Assembly: GCA_009869945.1 (NCBI GenBank)
Contig: WIXG01000143.1
Coordinates: 1-64,000, forward strand
Length of the DNA: 64,000 nt
Direction: 5' to 3'
DNA from: Mesaphorura yosii
Taxonomy: Eukaryota; Arthropoda; Collembola; Poduromorpha; Tullbergiidae
The number at the start of each line of letters is the position of its first letter. The stretch's first letter is position 1. Positions 13,014-25,071 of the stretch are shown here, in pieces. The notes below the pieces were generated by a model. That model made no database searches, was not told the DNA's origin, and saw nothing but the letters and a program-made list of their open reading frames with translations. Both the position numbers and the translations under genes were made by a program.

Positions 13014-16000
13014 ATGACAAGAGGAAAGCGACCCAGTGTATTGCAAACTCCCAGGCCGTACAAACGCCAACGTGGAGGAAGACCTCCACGACGCGGTGAG
13101 GATGAAGATCAAGATTCTTCGGACGAAGACAGTCGCCCCAAACATGTCCTTCTAGAGGAAGAGAAGAACGAAGAAGAACTGATCGAAGAAGGTGGCACAT
13201 ACGTGGACGACATTTACATCCCACCGAAACTGACCAAGGTGGCTCACTCAGGGATAGGCGAGAGGATGGTCATAGAGGAGATAATCTGCGAGAATTTCAA
13301 GAGTTATGCTGGCGTGAAAACCCTCGGGCCATTTCATAAGAATTTTACCTCGATTGTTGGACCTAATGGCAATGGCAAAAGCAACATCATTGATGCTATG
13401 TTATTCGTCTTTGGATACAAATCCTCCAAGATCCGCGTGAAGAAAATGCCCGTCCTGATTCACAAGTCAGATTTGGTACCAAATGCATCCAGCTGTGCAG
13501 TCACAGTTGTTTTCGGCAAGATCTATGATGCAGGAAATCAAAACGAAGAGGATGATGAGATGAAGATTTTACCTGGCACTCGGATTAAGGTAACCAGAAA
13601 GGCTAATGCAAGTGGTCACAGTGAATACATACTGGACGGCGAGAAATGCAAATTCCCGGAAGTTGCGAAGTTCCTTAAAGACAATGGAGTTGATATAATC
13701 CACAACCGATTCTTGATTCTACAAGGCGAGGTAGAATCTATCGCTCTCATGCCGCCGAAAGCAAGCGCAAATGGGTTGGAAGGCGGTCTGATGGAGTATT
13801 TGGAAGACATTATTGGTACCCGACGGTATTTGAAGTGTCTCATCAAACTGGAAGATCGAATCAGGCAACTGGACTTTGATCGCGAAGCTAAACTCCAGCA
13901 AGTCGATTTGGTGGAGCAAGAGAAACGAGCCATGGCCGAACCTGTGAAAAAGGCAAAAGAGTATCTGAGAGATTTAAACAGCAAAGTTAGAGTGGAGCAG
14001 CAGTTGCTACTGGTGAAAGATCAAGAAGCAAAGAGGCACCTGCAATCCATTGAAGAGAAAAAGCTAGGAATTGAAGAAGTCATGAAGGGAATAGTCGACA
14101 GATTGGACGAACTCAAATCTGCAAATGATGAAAAAGAAAAGGCATTTCAGACAGCCATGAAGACATTTCAAGGTTACGAAGCTGAGTTTAAGAAAATCAA
14201 GACCAAATTAAACACTCACGAGACAGAGTATGCGAGAGTCAATGAACAGCTGAAGAGATCCAATGATCAGAGGAAAAAGACTATCGCTGATGTTAAGAAG
14301 ACTCAATCAGAGATCGAAAGGCTCGAAGATGAGGCAAAAAATCACGACGAAAAAATGACACTCCTACAGAAGCGCCATGATGAATTGGTCGACATTTGTA
14401 AAACCGAAGAGGCAAAAGTGGAACAGCAGTGTGCGAAGCTTCAGAAGAAGATCGACGCAGTGATCATTGAAAAAAGTGAAGCAGACAAATGCTTAATGAC
14501 ACACAAAGCGAAATTCAATGAGAAGAATAATGTGGTTGAAAACGCAAGGTCAGATTTGAGAATTTACGAGGAGCAAGAGCAAAGTGAACGCCAGAAATAT
14601 GAAACTTACAAAAAGGAATTGGAGGCAACGAAAGAGAGACTTCAACTGAAAGAACGTGAAGCGAGATCGTCATCTGGCAATACAAATGTGGAAGCCTTGG
14701 AAGCATCTTTGGTGAATGCAAGAAAAGATTTCGAAGCTGCCAGTGTTGCTGAGAAGGAGAAGTTTGATGAACTCACTAGACTGCAAAGTCAGCTTCAAGA
14801 GAATCGAGAGACTCTCGAAGGAAAGGCAAGTAACGATCAATGCTTTAAGAAATTTACCATGGAACAGAAGAAAGGTCGCTTGGCGGGTAAGTCATTAATT
14901 TACGATAGCTTACATAATTGCGTACTCATAGCTTTGTTGCAACCCACTTCATCTGTCGTTGAATGCAGGATTGTATGGTCGCCTCAAGGATCTCGCCACA
15001 ATCCCTGAGCAGTTCAATGTAGCCGCAACAATGGCAACTGGCATCTGGGAGTTTTTCGTCTGCGATACCGATGACACAGCTCAAGAGTGCATTCAGGTTC
15101 TGAAGGCGAACAACTTGAAAGTAGAGAACTTCATCTGCCTTAACCGCATTCAATTTTTGGACGGCCGAATGAAACAACAATTTCAGTGCCCACCCAGAGC
15201 GAAGCGTTTGTTCGATCTGTTTGATATCAAGAAGCCAGAACTCAGAGTAGCTTACTACAAAGCGGTGAGCGATACTTTGGTCGCGGAAAACCTCACCATT
15301 GCTTCAGAAATTGCTTACGGACCGCGGCGCCATCGTGTCGTTACTCTAAAAGGAGATTTGATTGATGCTCAAGGTAAAAATTGATAATACTATCTCGACT
15401 TTCTTTAATGCTTCTTATTCAATAAAATATCATTTTGTGCACAGGTTCAATGACTGGTGGTGGTAGAGCCATACAGCATGGAAAGTTGAACTCCGCCCTG
15501 GCTATGAATCTTTCTAATGCCGTTTCCCGTGAGGACTTACAAAGAATGGAAGCGGCTGCCAATAGGTGTAAGGTAGAGCTGGAGGAAATTTCCACCAGAC
15601 GTCAAGCTCTTGAACAAGAAATACGAAAATTGTCCGCCGACATTGACAAGCATAAGATGAAGTTGAAAACCTTCGAAACCGAGATACATTCACTGAAAAG
15701 TCAGATTCCCTTGAAGGAAAAGCGCTTGCAACAACAGGAGACCAAGTTGAAAGAATGTACTCTGGATCCCAAGCTTGTCAAAGAAAAGGAGAAGATACTA
15801 AAAGCTGCTGAGAAGGTGCTCGAAGAGATTACTGGCCCGTACGAACTGGCGGAGAAGGAGGCAACAAAGATGAAAGATAAACTGCATCATCTCCAGGTTA
15901 TTGAAAAGGGCGAAATTACCAGGAATTTGAATACTCATAAGGAACAGCAGGACAAGGTCACTCTTGAGATGAAAAAGTTGACGGTGAATGCAAAGAATTA

Positions 16001-17583
16001 TAAAAAGAACCACGAGAAAAACACAGCAAAAATTGAACAGCTTACCAACGAGAGAACCAAAATCGAAGCGGAAATGATGAAGCTCAGTGAAAGGAGGCAA
16101 GAAATCGAGACTGAAGCGAAGAGCGTCAAGGAGAAGGCGGATGAATTGGAGGCAAAGCGCAACGAATCGAAAGCTGAAGTTGATCAGATGAAACAGACAA
16201 ACGACTCCAACAGGGGCGAAGAAAACAAGCTCGCAAAGGAAAAGGCGTCAGCGGAAACTAAGCTAGCAAACATAGTGGGAGAGCACAAAGGGTGTAAACA
16301 TGCTCTCAAGAAGTATGCCGACAGTCTGGCAGGGCTGAAACTTAACGACATTCCTGAAGAAGAAGTGGAACCCCTGAAAGATTACACAGAAGAAGAAATT
16401 GAAGGCTTCAGAATTAAAGAACTTGAAGCAAAATTAGAACGAAGGACGGAAAAGTTGAAGGGAAAAGCTCCAAATATTTTGATTCTTGAAGCTTATAAGG
16501 AAAAGGTAATTTCCTAACCTGCGTACTTTACTTGAGTTGTGACTCAAATCATTGCCTTTGGCTTTTATCCAGGTTGATCAATTCTTGAAAGAAGTTGAAG
16601 GTTTGGATGAAGTAACGAGTCGCAGAGATAGAGTCCGAGATGCATACATAAAAGCTGAGGCTCAGAGGCTCTCTGAATTTATGGAAGGATACGGAATCAT
16701 ATCATCTAAGCTGAAAGAAATGTTCCGCATGATTTCAATGGGCGGTGACGCAGAATTGAGCATCTTGAACAAGACAGATCCGTTCCTGGCCGGGGTTGAG
16801 CTCTGGTAAGTTGCCTAAAATGTCGTTCTTCATTACTCTCTAAATGCAGGCTTGATTATGAATCTCATCTTTCAGTGTTCGGCCGGCAAACAAAGCTTGG
16901 AAACCAATAAAGCATCTGTCCGGTGGCGAGAAAACACTATCATCGTTGGCTTTGGTCTTTGCACTTCATCATTTCAAGCCGAGTCCATTCTACATCATGG
17001 ACGAAATCGACGCTGCTCTGGATTTCAAAAATGTGTCAATCATTGCCAACTATATCAAGGTGAATACAAACTTCGTGTTCTGCGATTTGCCATATTGCGA
17101 AAGTGGCTTGGATGATATTCACTAACGATTCGTTCTGATGCGCAGGACCGTACCAAATTCACGCAGTTCATCATCATTTCACTTCGCTCAAACATGTTCG
17201 AGTTGGCTGACACTTTGCTTGGTGTGTACAAAGTGGACAACATGTCGTACTCTGTGCACTTGGCAGTAAATGGCTTATTGAGGAAGATGCAAGACAAATA
17301 TATTGCCAATTCGCAACCATTTCCGCTAACTGATGACTTGAACAGGCGCGCTACACAAGCACGTTCGTCACAGCAGTCGCAACCGTCGGACAACAAGGAG
17401 AACAACCCGGACGACGAGGGGCAGCCACCGTCGCAGCCGACACAAGCGCCTTTGCCCTTACTCCCTGACTTGATACTTGATCCAATTGACGCTGCCAGCC
17501 CCGTTTCTACTCCTTCACCGGCGTCGACAGAGGAGGCCAATGCAATGGAGCAGGACAATGAAGTGAGTGAGGTTTTAGTTTAA
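13014..17583 (+). CDS. SMC4: Structural maintenance of chromosomes protein 4 (condensin core ATPase)
   Basis: With SMC2 it forms the ATPase core of condensin, which compacts mitotic chromosomes. Six exons: 13014-14886, 14969-15373, 15445-16505, 16573-16805, 16876-17059 and 17146-17583, all GT-AG, giving 1,397 residues. Order of parts: an acidic and basic disordered N-terminus; the N-terminal ATPase half with Walker A GPNGNGKSN (116-124); a long coiled coil; the hinge (about 625-765), from GLYGRLKDLATIPEQF to VVTLKGDLIDAQGSMTGGG; a second coiled coil; the ABC signature HLSGGEKTLSS (about 1204-1214); and Walker B FYIMDEIDAALD. KNVSIIANYIK and FIIISLRSNMFELADTLLGVYK are typical of SMC4. The C-terminal tail after about residue 1290 is Gln/Pro-rich and disordered. 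It is unusually intron-poor for its length compared with its neighbours. Confidence 0.97.
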
Positions 17584-18283
17584 TTTTGAAAAAAAGTTTG
17601 TATTGTATTCTTTTTAGAGTATCTCATCTTATAAACACGTATTTTCCACTTCCCATTTGTTCTCTTAAACAAAACAACCGAGCCATAAAGCATTGTCACT
17701 TCTTCTGAAATGTGAAACGGATTCTGTCTTCGCATGATTTTCGCGTGATGATCTGAAGATTTAATAAGTACAAAGACCAAGAGCCATAATTGCCAAGGTC
17801 GAAGTGAAATCATTCGAGTGACTAACGAGAACTCTCGCATTCGAGTGTATTACCATTACCATATTTCATGCACGGCAATTACATAATGTTGTGACTTCCT
17901 TTCCAAGAACAAGAATCACGAACGTAGGCTGGTCACTGTTGTGGATTGCTGTGCTGCTGTTGCTGTAAGCGATTATGTCTCGCATCTTCATGCTTCCATT
18001 CTTCGAAAGACGTAAATAGACGCCGTGAAGCGGAGATCGTATCGCTGCCTCACATCAATTTTCCCATGGTCATTTTTTTCATTAATTACGTACATGCATC
18101 TTGTTTTAAGACGTGCCAATCTCAAGAATGAAATGAAGAGCAGAACGACGAGCACAACAATAAAAATTGAGCCAGAGTACGCGTCTCACGTTGCTCGGGG
18201 TCGGCTTTGAGTGTTCATTTCGCAAAATCTTTCGCACTGTACGTGAGCGTAGCGTGGGATAGTTTCCTCCAGTTTCTTTCAAC
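17584..18283. other. Intergenic, SMC4 3' side and peroxidase promoter
   Basis: This 700-bp stretch between two tandem plus-strand genes should hold the SMC4 3' UTR and the peroxidase promoter. I see no supported gene. The minus-strand open frame at its left end lacks any family motif. Confidence 0.5.
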
Positions 18284-21200
18284 ATGGCAGCATCAGTCTA
18301 CCGCAGGCTTATATTCAACAGCGCATTTGTTATCGCAATCCTTATCAGTGGAACAAGACCACAGATTCAATTCAGCGTACGTTTGAATAATTCGTTCGTC
18401 GGGCCACCTCGAACAACAAAGTTAAGGTTATTCTCTTGCAGGGCAACAGCAACGACATCGTCTTTGATGACGCTCCACCGGTCTCAGCTCCAAGCTGTGT
18501 GACCACTGAACAGGTTCGACCTAATCGCATTAAACAACTTTGATGGTGGAGGCTGACGCTGAACAATTTCCTGAAGTGTAGTCAAAGCTTCGGGTGCAAA
18601 AAACTCAGAAGCGCTGAACTTCTACTCACCTTTATCTACAAGTTTGTATTTGAACTCGAAGTCTTGTCTTCTAACAGCGTCAAGGCTTCTGCCAACCTCT
18701 CGTGCAATGTGCAATTTTCTACGCGGAGATTCCTTCTTTGTTGGACAATCCTTGTGAAACTGGAAACGGAAATCAGGGCGTCTGCTGCCCGGTTCAGTCG
18801 AGTCGTCAGCCGCCGAAGCCGAGGCCGGGCATTGGGGACAATGGCGTCATTGCAAAACCCCCTCCGCCTCCAGTGGACATCCCTCGAATTAGCATGCGGC
18901 AAGTCGAGCAGTCTGTGGACGTCGGCTTGCAAAGGTTTCAAGATCGCGAGCGGAATGTCAACAAAATTCTGTTTCAGGAAAAAGTAAAACTGCTACACTG
19001 CGGTAGGAGCACAATAAAATTTTATGGCGTTATTTTGGCGTATAGATTCAAGTGCCACAAGGAAGTCCAGCTGCATCGCATCAGCGATTCTTCACCACGA
19101 CTAATCAAGTGTTGGATGAAGGCAATAAAGCGCAAAGGAACATTGAGGCCTCTGTGAATATTGTGGACAAGTAATCCTCACTGCTTTGCTCGGTTCCACG
19201 CGTCCATGAGACCTGATTTCGTATGTTGCCCCATTACAGCTTTCAGCTCTCCAGAGCTCAGGGAACGTTCGGCCTGCCACACATTAGCATCAGGAACACA
19301 AAAATCGAGGACACGTGTCCTCCGCTGTCTCGATGCAATCCTCGCTGGCCTTATCGAACTACGGACGGGTCGTGCAACAACGAGAGACATCCGGACTTTG
19401 GAAAGGCTGGAACAGCATTTCAGAGAATTCTGGAAAACAAATATGCAGACGGTATGGAAGAGCAGTGTTGTAAGTTAAGTTGTTTTTATCAATCTTGTAA
19501 TTAACTTGCCTGTGTCATATCAATCGAACAGGAGTGAACAGTCCACGCGAGTTTTCTGTGACCGGCCAACCACTTCCATCTCCAAGATTCGTCAGTACAA
19601 ACTTAGTGCAAGATGCAAATTTTCCAACTAATTTCACTCTGATGATAATGCAATGGGGTGAGGGTCGCACGAATACAATGTCAAAATATGAGTATGACGT
19701 CATGTAATGATCATGGCATGTTTAACTAACTACTTCTTTAATGCGTAGGACAATTTTTGGACCACGACTTGACTCATACACCAATTTCGAAAGGAACAAA
19801 TCAGACATCAATCTCGTGCTGTCGGAACGGACAGCATCTGCCATCCAATTTGCTTCATCCAGATTGCTTTCCAATCACAATCCCTTCAAACGATCCATTC
19901 TTTCGCCAGTTTAATCAGCAATGCATGGAATTTGTGAGGTCGCTCCCTGCTCCAAGACGCGAATGCAATTTCGGTCCACGAGAGCAGATGAACCAAATCA
20001 CGTCGTTCCTGGATGCTTCCAATGTGTATGGCTCAAGTGATTCAAGAGCGCAGTCACTGCGACAGGGAAGTGGTGGATTGCTTGCAGCGCAGAACGTGGA
20101 CAGGAAGCAAATGCTTCCGGCAAACCCGGGCGAATGCTCTGACACTCAAAATCGAAGGTTTTGCTTCCGGGCGGGCGATGTCCGTGTGAACGAGCAACTT
20201 GAACTGGCTCTGATGCACACAATCTTCATGCGGGAACATAACAGAATAGCGCGAATCTTGCAGCAACTGAATCCAAATTGGAGTGACGAAGTTCTGTATC
20301 AAGAAGCAAGGAGGCTGGTCATTGCGATCATCAGCCACATCACATACAATGAGTTCCTTCCCTTAATTTTGGGACCTGATTTCATGCGGACTTTCAAATT
20401 GCATCCGTTGAACCAAGGGTGAGTTCAGTATCAGCACTGCGAGATGTATGGGAGCTTATGTTTTGGTCTCACGCAGATACACAAACCTCTACAACATTGA
20501 AGTGGATCCAACCATCACAAACGCCTTCGCAGCAGCTGCTTTCCGATTTGGCCACACTCTTGTTCAAGGTCAAATCAAGGGCTTCAATCAATTTGGAACA
20601 ATGACGAATTCGCTGGAGCTGGAGAAGTCTCAATTCTCCCCGTTTCCTCTGTATGACAATTTTGACGCGTTCGTTCGCGGGTTGGCGAATCAAGAATGTC
20701 AGAGATTTGACAATTTCGTTACTCGAGCTGTAAGATTACTCAACCCAGAACTTAAACGAAAAATGTTGTTGAGCTTCTTCAACGCAAGGTACTAGCTAAT
20801 TCTTTAATTTCAGCTCACAAACCACCTGTTTCAAGGCAATTCACAATTCGGCCTTGACTTGGTGGCACTCAACGTGCAACGGGGACGTGATCATGGCCTT
20901 CCAGGATACAACGACTGGAGAAGCGTGTGCGGGTTGCCCAAGATAAACTCATGGGAAGAGTTGGAGCAAGTTATGCACCCACAGGTTGGTAAACGTCAAG
21001 ATTACACGGGTCAAGATTTAATGCAACTAGATGTCTTTTTGAGCAGGCGGCTCGAAGTCTTCGGTCAACTTACAATTCGGTGGATGACATTGACTTGTTT
21101 ATTGGAGGACTTAGTGAACTGCCTCTGAAGGACGCAATGTAAGGACTTGAAGAGGGATTTGAAATGTTCTGTTGTCTCACGTCTCACCGCATCTTGATAT

Positions 21201-21795
21201 TTCAGATTGGGCCCAGTATTTGTTTGCATTGTCGGAGACCAATTTGCACGACTTAAACTCGGTGATCGATTCTTCTACGAGGAAAGATCCGCAAGATTCA
21301 CTGAGGGCCAACTGGATCAAATCAGAAAAGTCAGCCTGGCTCGTGTGCTCTGTGACAATTCTGACAACATGGACGTGATTCAGCCTCTGGTTTTCCAGCA
21401 GCCATCATTTTTGTAAGCTGTACATTGCAATCTCAAATTTTATTCGATTTGGAAAGTCCGGCTAATTTTGGCCGGTGAACTCTTGTCCCAGGAACCAACG
21501 GCGTGCGTGCAACTCGGACCAAATTCCTGGAATTGACTTCAATTTCTGGAGAGAAGCAAGACGAGGCAGTAATAATAACCGACCTCAACAGCAGCCGCGA
21601 CCCCCAAGCAATCAGCAACAACAATTTCAGGGTCGTCCACAAAATAACCAGCAAGGCCAATTTCAGAACCAGCAGCAGCAATTTCAAAACCAACCAGGAC
21701 GAGTTCAAGGTGACAGAGCATTTCAGCAGCAGCAAAGGCCAACCTTCCAGCAGAGGCGTCCTCAAAATCAGTTCAGACCTGGGTTCTCCGGTTGA
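18284..21795 (+). CDS. Secreted CLIP-domain animal heme peroxidase
   Basis: Predicted secreted peroxidase of the animal heme peroxidase (peroxinectin / chorion peroxidase) superfamily. Twelve exons: 18284-18376, 18442-18513, 18678-18983, 19046-19170, 19240-19451, 19532-19657, 19749-20418, 20477-20729, 20814-20984, 21047-21138, 21206-21412 and 21492-21795, giving 876 residues. A signal peptide covers about 1-26. A CLIP domain follows, with cysteines 50, 60, 66, 81, 91 and 92 (ending GVCCP). The catalytic domain has [17 protein letters not shown], the distal heme motif [12 protein letters not shown] (His317), [10 protein letters not shown], the proximal-His motif [14 protein letters not shown] and [20 protein letters not shown]. 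The last 75 or so residues are Gln/Asn/Pro-rich repeats ([15 protein letters not shown]). CLIP domains are better known on arthropod serine proteases, so extracellular immune, cuticle or eggshell roles are inference. It converges on SLC26 with 430 bp between the stops. Confidence 0.93.
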
Positions 21796-22225
21796 GTGAG
21801 AATGCCATCACTCATTTCGTTGTGCATTTTTAATGTTATGGTCTAATTTATAAAATAAGTTGAAGAAGCAATTCTTGCATATGAGGTTGTAATAGAACCC
21901 ATATGCAAGATGTGAGCACTCCAGGCAATTCTGACCAAATCAACAATAGTGGCATTGATTTAGCTAGTTCATTAGCTCCAAGAGGGGCACAGCAGAAGGA
22001 ACAAAAAAAATGCTATTTATTCGGCGAAGAAAATCTATTCTGTACATTCATAGTCACTTTGCACAAATGAACGGCATAGTCCGTGCCGTGTGCAAATATT
22101 TGTCATGCTTTGCAAAATAAGAGTCTGCCACTGGCTGGCTGTGTAATACAGAAGAAGCTGATGCTCGGCATTATTGCACCGCATCCATCGAACAAACTTT
22201 ACATTCTGTGCTGATTATACGTATC
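21796..22225. other. Convergent 3' region of peroxidase and SLC26
   Basis: This 430-bp stretch lies between two converging stop codons and should hold both 3' UTRs. On the minus strand a canonical AATAAA (plus strand TTTATT, 22016-22021) lies about 205 bp past the SLC26 stop and is a plausible polyadenylation signal. ATAAAATAAG near 21850 could serve the peroxidase but is not canonical. I see nothing else. Confidence 0.45.
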
Positions 22226-25071
22226 TTAGTTTTGATTGTGATTCTGATCCTCTTGTCTTTGTTTCTCGTCACTCATTTCGTCGTCTTCGGGAGCCATTGT
22301 GAACGTAATCTTCACATCGCCTTCCTTTTGGAGATCCTCCCGTTTCTCTGTACGAGCGAAGTTTATTTTTAAGCTTACCGAGAGGTGAAAGATACTCAAA
22401 TCTTGTGCATTGCATTGAACGCATACCTTCCAGTGCTTCTTCCAGTTCCTTTTCATTTGCACAACACCTGAATGGTGTACCGCTGTCCTCCATCACAGCG
22501 GTCACTATTCGCACGACGGAAGGCTTGAGTCGCCACAAAATTAGCATGTGACCCTTCTTATTGAACATAGTAAACAAGTCTTTGACTCCCTATTAACGGA
22601 ACAAAGGAAGTGCTAAAACCTTTTATAGGTCATTCTTTAAACGTGTAACCCAAAACTAATCCATTTTCCACTCCTTGTTTTTGCGAGTCTGACCTACCTG
22701 AGCTGCACTGTAATCTGCAAACATGATGTGCTGACCATCCAGTACGACGGGCAGACGTCCGCGCGCCCATACATTAGCAGACTTCATTAGCACGTAATTT
22801 GTGTACTCAACGCTTGGGAATATCAAACTGCGATCCAATTCTGCGAGTACGAATTCGATTCCCGTTGAAGTCTGTGCAAGATACCAATGAAACGATTACA
22901 GTCAGTCACTTAAAATAACCTGAGTACACAACACTCGAGTACCTCTCCTCTTGAAATCCTGATCCCTGGTCGAGCTGAATAATAAAGTAGGAATACGAGG
23001 CTGACGAGGAATCCACAAATGATTCCGTATTGCAATCCCAGCAAGAGGCTAACAAGCAACGTAATGCCCCATGGAAGGAAATCAGCCTCTGCAAGGACAA
23101 TGGCATGGCGTACTCTCACCTTCGATATCAAGCTAATTAATACTAACTACATAATTAGTACGATAATTAGGATATAGTACGTACTTTTACTCCTCCACAT
23201 TGGTTTGATGATTTGAATGTCGATGGTAAATATGACTGCACATACAATGACTGCAGCCAGCGTCGCATTTGGAATGAACTCAAAATATGGAGTCATTAAC
23301 TGTAGGGCTAAGATGACAAGGACGCCAGTCACTAACCCGCCCATCGGTGACTGCACTCCTGACGCGTGGTTGACACTTGTTCTCGAGAAGGCGCCTGTGA
23401 CGGGCATTGAACTGAAGAATGATCCAATCAAGTTCGATAGTCCAATGGTAATCATTTCTAAATAATATTATACATATTGAAATTGTGCGTAAGTTCCTTG
23501 ATTTCCAAGTGCTGATAAAGTTAATTACCTTGCGAGGCATCAATTCTATCAGTTCCAGCCAGAGCCTTGGCGATTGTGATGTGCTCCAAGATGGCCAGAA
23601 TGGGGAGCACAATCAGAGCTGAAGTGTCGGACTTGAGCAAGTCGCCGAGCGAGTACTCCACGCCCTCCGTGTCATTGAACTTGAATTCTGGAACCTTAAA
23701 AGCTGGAAGCCCAGACTCGATTTTTCCGATGACTTTCACCTTCGCCGGGTCGCCAAGAATGCTGAAGATGACGGTGCAAATGATCACAACGATTGCGTTC
23801 CGTGAAGTTGCAATGAACCACAGAATTTTGTCCAAGATTCCTTTTCCGTGCGTGATACACTCGAAGATGGACTGTAATCTCTGAAGAAGCCAGGCGAATC
23901 AGAGCTTTTCTATACATGTATGATCAATGGCGTAACCAGTTTGGTCACAACTCTTCAATACCTGCAGGACTAGAAGCGCGATGATGCAGGCCAGACTGAG
24001 GACGCAATCCCAAAGTTGAACTTCGTCAATGTGCTCTATTGTTCCTTTAACCACGTCAATTATACCATCCGCTTTGAACGAGAGACCCAACAAGCCCTGG
24101 AAGAGTAGCGAGAAATAAACAAGGTCACAATTAATTAGCAAACTAACCGTAGATAAAATGATTAATGTTTTATCTACGCTCAGCTGAGCCATGAACTAGA
24201 ACTTTCAACTTACCTTCACTTGTGTGGAAATAATCGTAATGGCCACGGCGCTTGTGAAACCACTGAAATCAGAATTTCATTGTAATTAGCGATTAGTACA
24301 GGTTACCGTGTGCCTGCTTGATACCCGATTCTATGCCGGTTCGAACCTGATCATGGGTGTACTCAGAAAATTCGTAATGAATCCTAGCTGTAGTATTCCA
24401 AGTGCGAGTGTGACTATTCCCGTAACAAAACACAGAAGGATCACATATTCATCTGGTTTTCCGGAGGAGTAAGTGAGTCTGCGTAAGAATTGGAAAAGAA
24501 TAGGTAAGTTCATGAAAATGACCCGCTGAATGTTTACTTGCTTACGTTATGATGGCCATCGAAGCAGTGGGTCCAATTGTAATCGCTTTGGTTGATCCAA
24601 GGAAGATGTAAACGAAGCATCCAACGAAGCCAGAGTAAAGTCCGATTTGTGGTGCGATTTGTGTGATTTGGGCATACGCCAAACCTGCCAGAAAACAAGC
24701 CGCATTCAAATTAACGCTGAAAGCGGAGTTCGTATAAACCCAGCAAGTGGATTACCTTGTGGCAGGATGGTGAGTCCAACCGTGAACCCGGCGATTAAAT
24801 CCGCAATCATCTTGTTCACGTTGTACTCCCGAATCCAGTTGAAAATCGGAAGTTTGCGATACAGTGTTTTCTTGCGGAATGTGTTGCGCGACCAATTTCG
24901 GAAGCATTCTGCAGCTCCTCCGTCTTCGTGGTCGACAAGACCTTCCTGCGAAGAAGACTGGATGTTGCCATTGCCCGCATTTCCATTGATCGCAAATGAG
25001 GCTTGAGACGGAGACCGCGAGAGGTTTGAGAGACTTGAAGAACTGTACGAGTGAACAAGTTGCGTCTTCAT
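22226..25071 (-). CDS. SLC26-family anion (sulfate) transporter, SLC26A11-like
   Basis: Multi-pass membrane transporter of the SulP/SLC26 family; relatives carry sulfate, chloride and other anions. Eleven exons on the minus strand: 25071-24756, 24684-24546, 24478-24347, 24262-24214, 24096-23962, 23880-23529, 23457-23185, 23088-22943, 22871-22698, 22589-22427 and 22347-22226, giving 666 residues. The N-terminus is Ser-rich and cytosolic. The SulP signature runs through ADLIAGFTVGLTILPQGLAYAQI and GLYSGFVGCFVYIFLGSTKAITIGP. Later landmarks are MITIGLSNLIGSFFSSMPVTGAFSRTSVN and NATLAAVIVCAVIF, then a hydrophobic segment ending YYSARPGI. A C-terminal STAS domain follows (FADYSAAQGVKDLF, region to ANEKELEEALE) and an acidic tail. 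GCFVYxFLG and LAYAQI resemble SLC26A11 best; the exact subtype and substrate are inference. Confidence 0.93.

Noticed and set aside
24336-24356. GGTTCGAACC, resembling a tRNA T-loop
   Set aside because: It is the donor junction of SLC26 exon 3; no acceptor stem or anticodon arm can be built around it.
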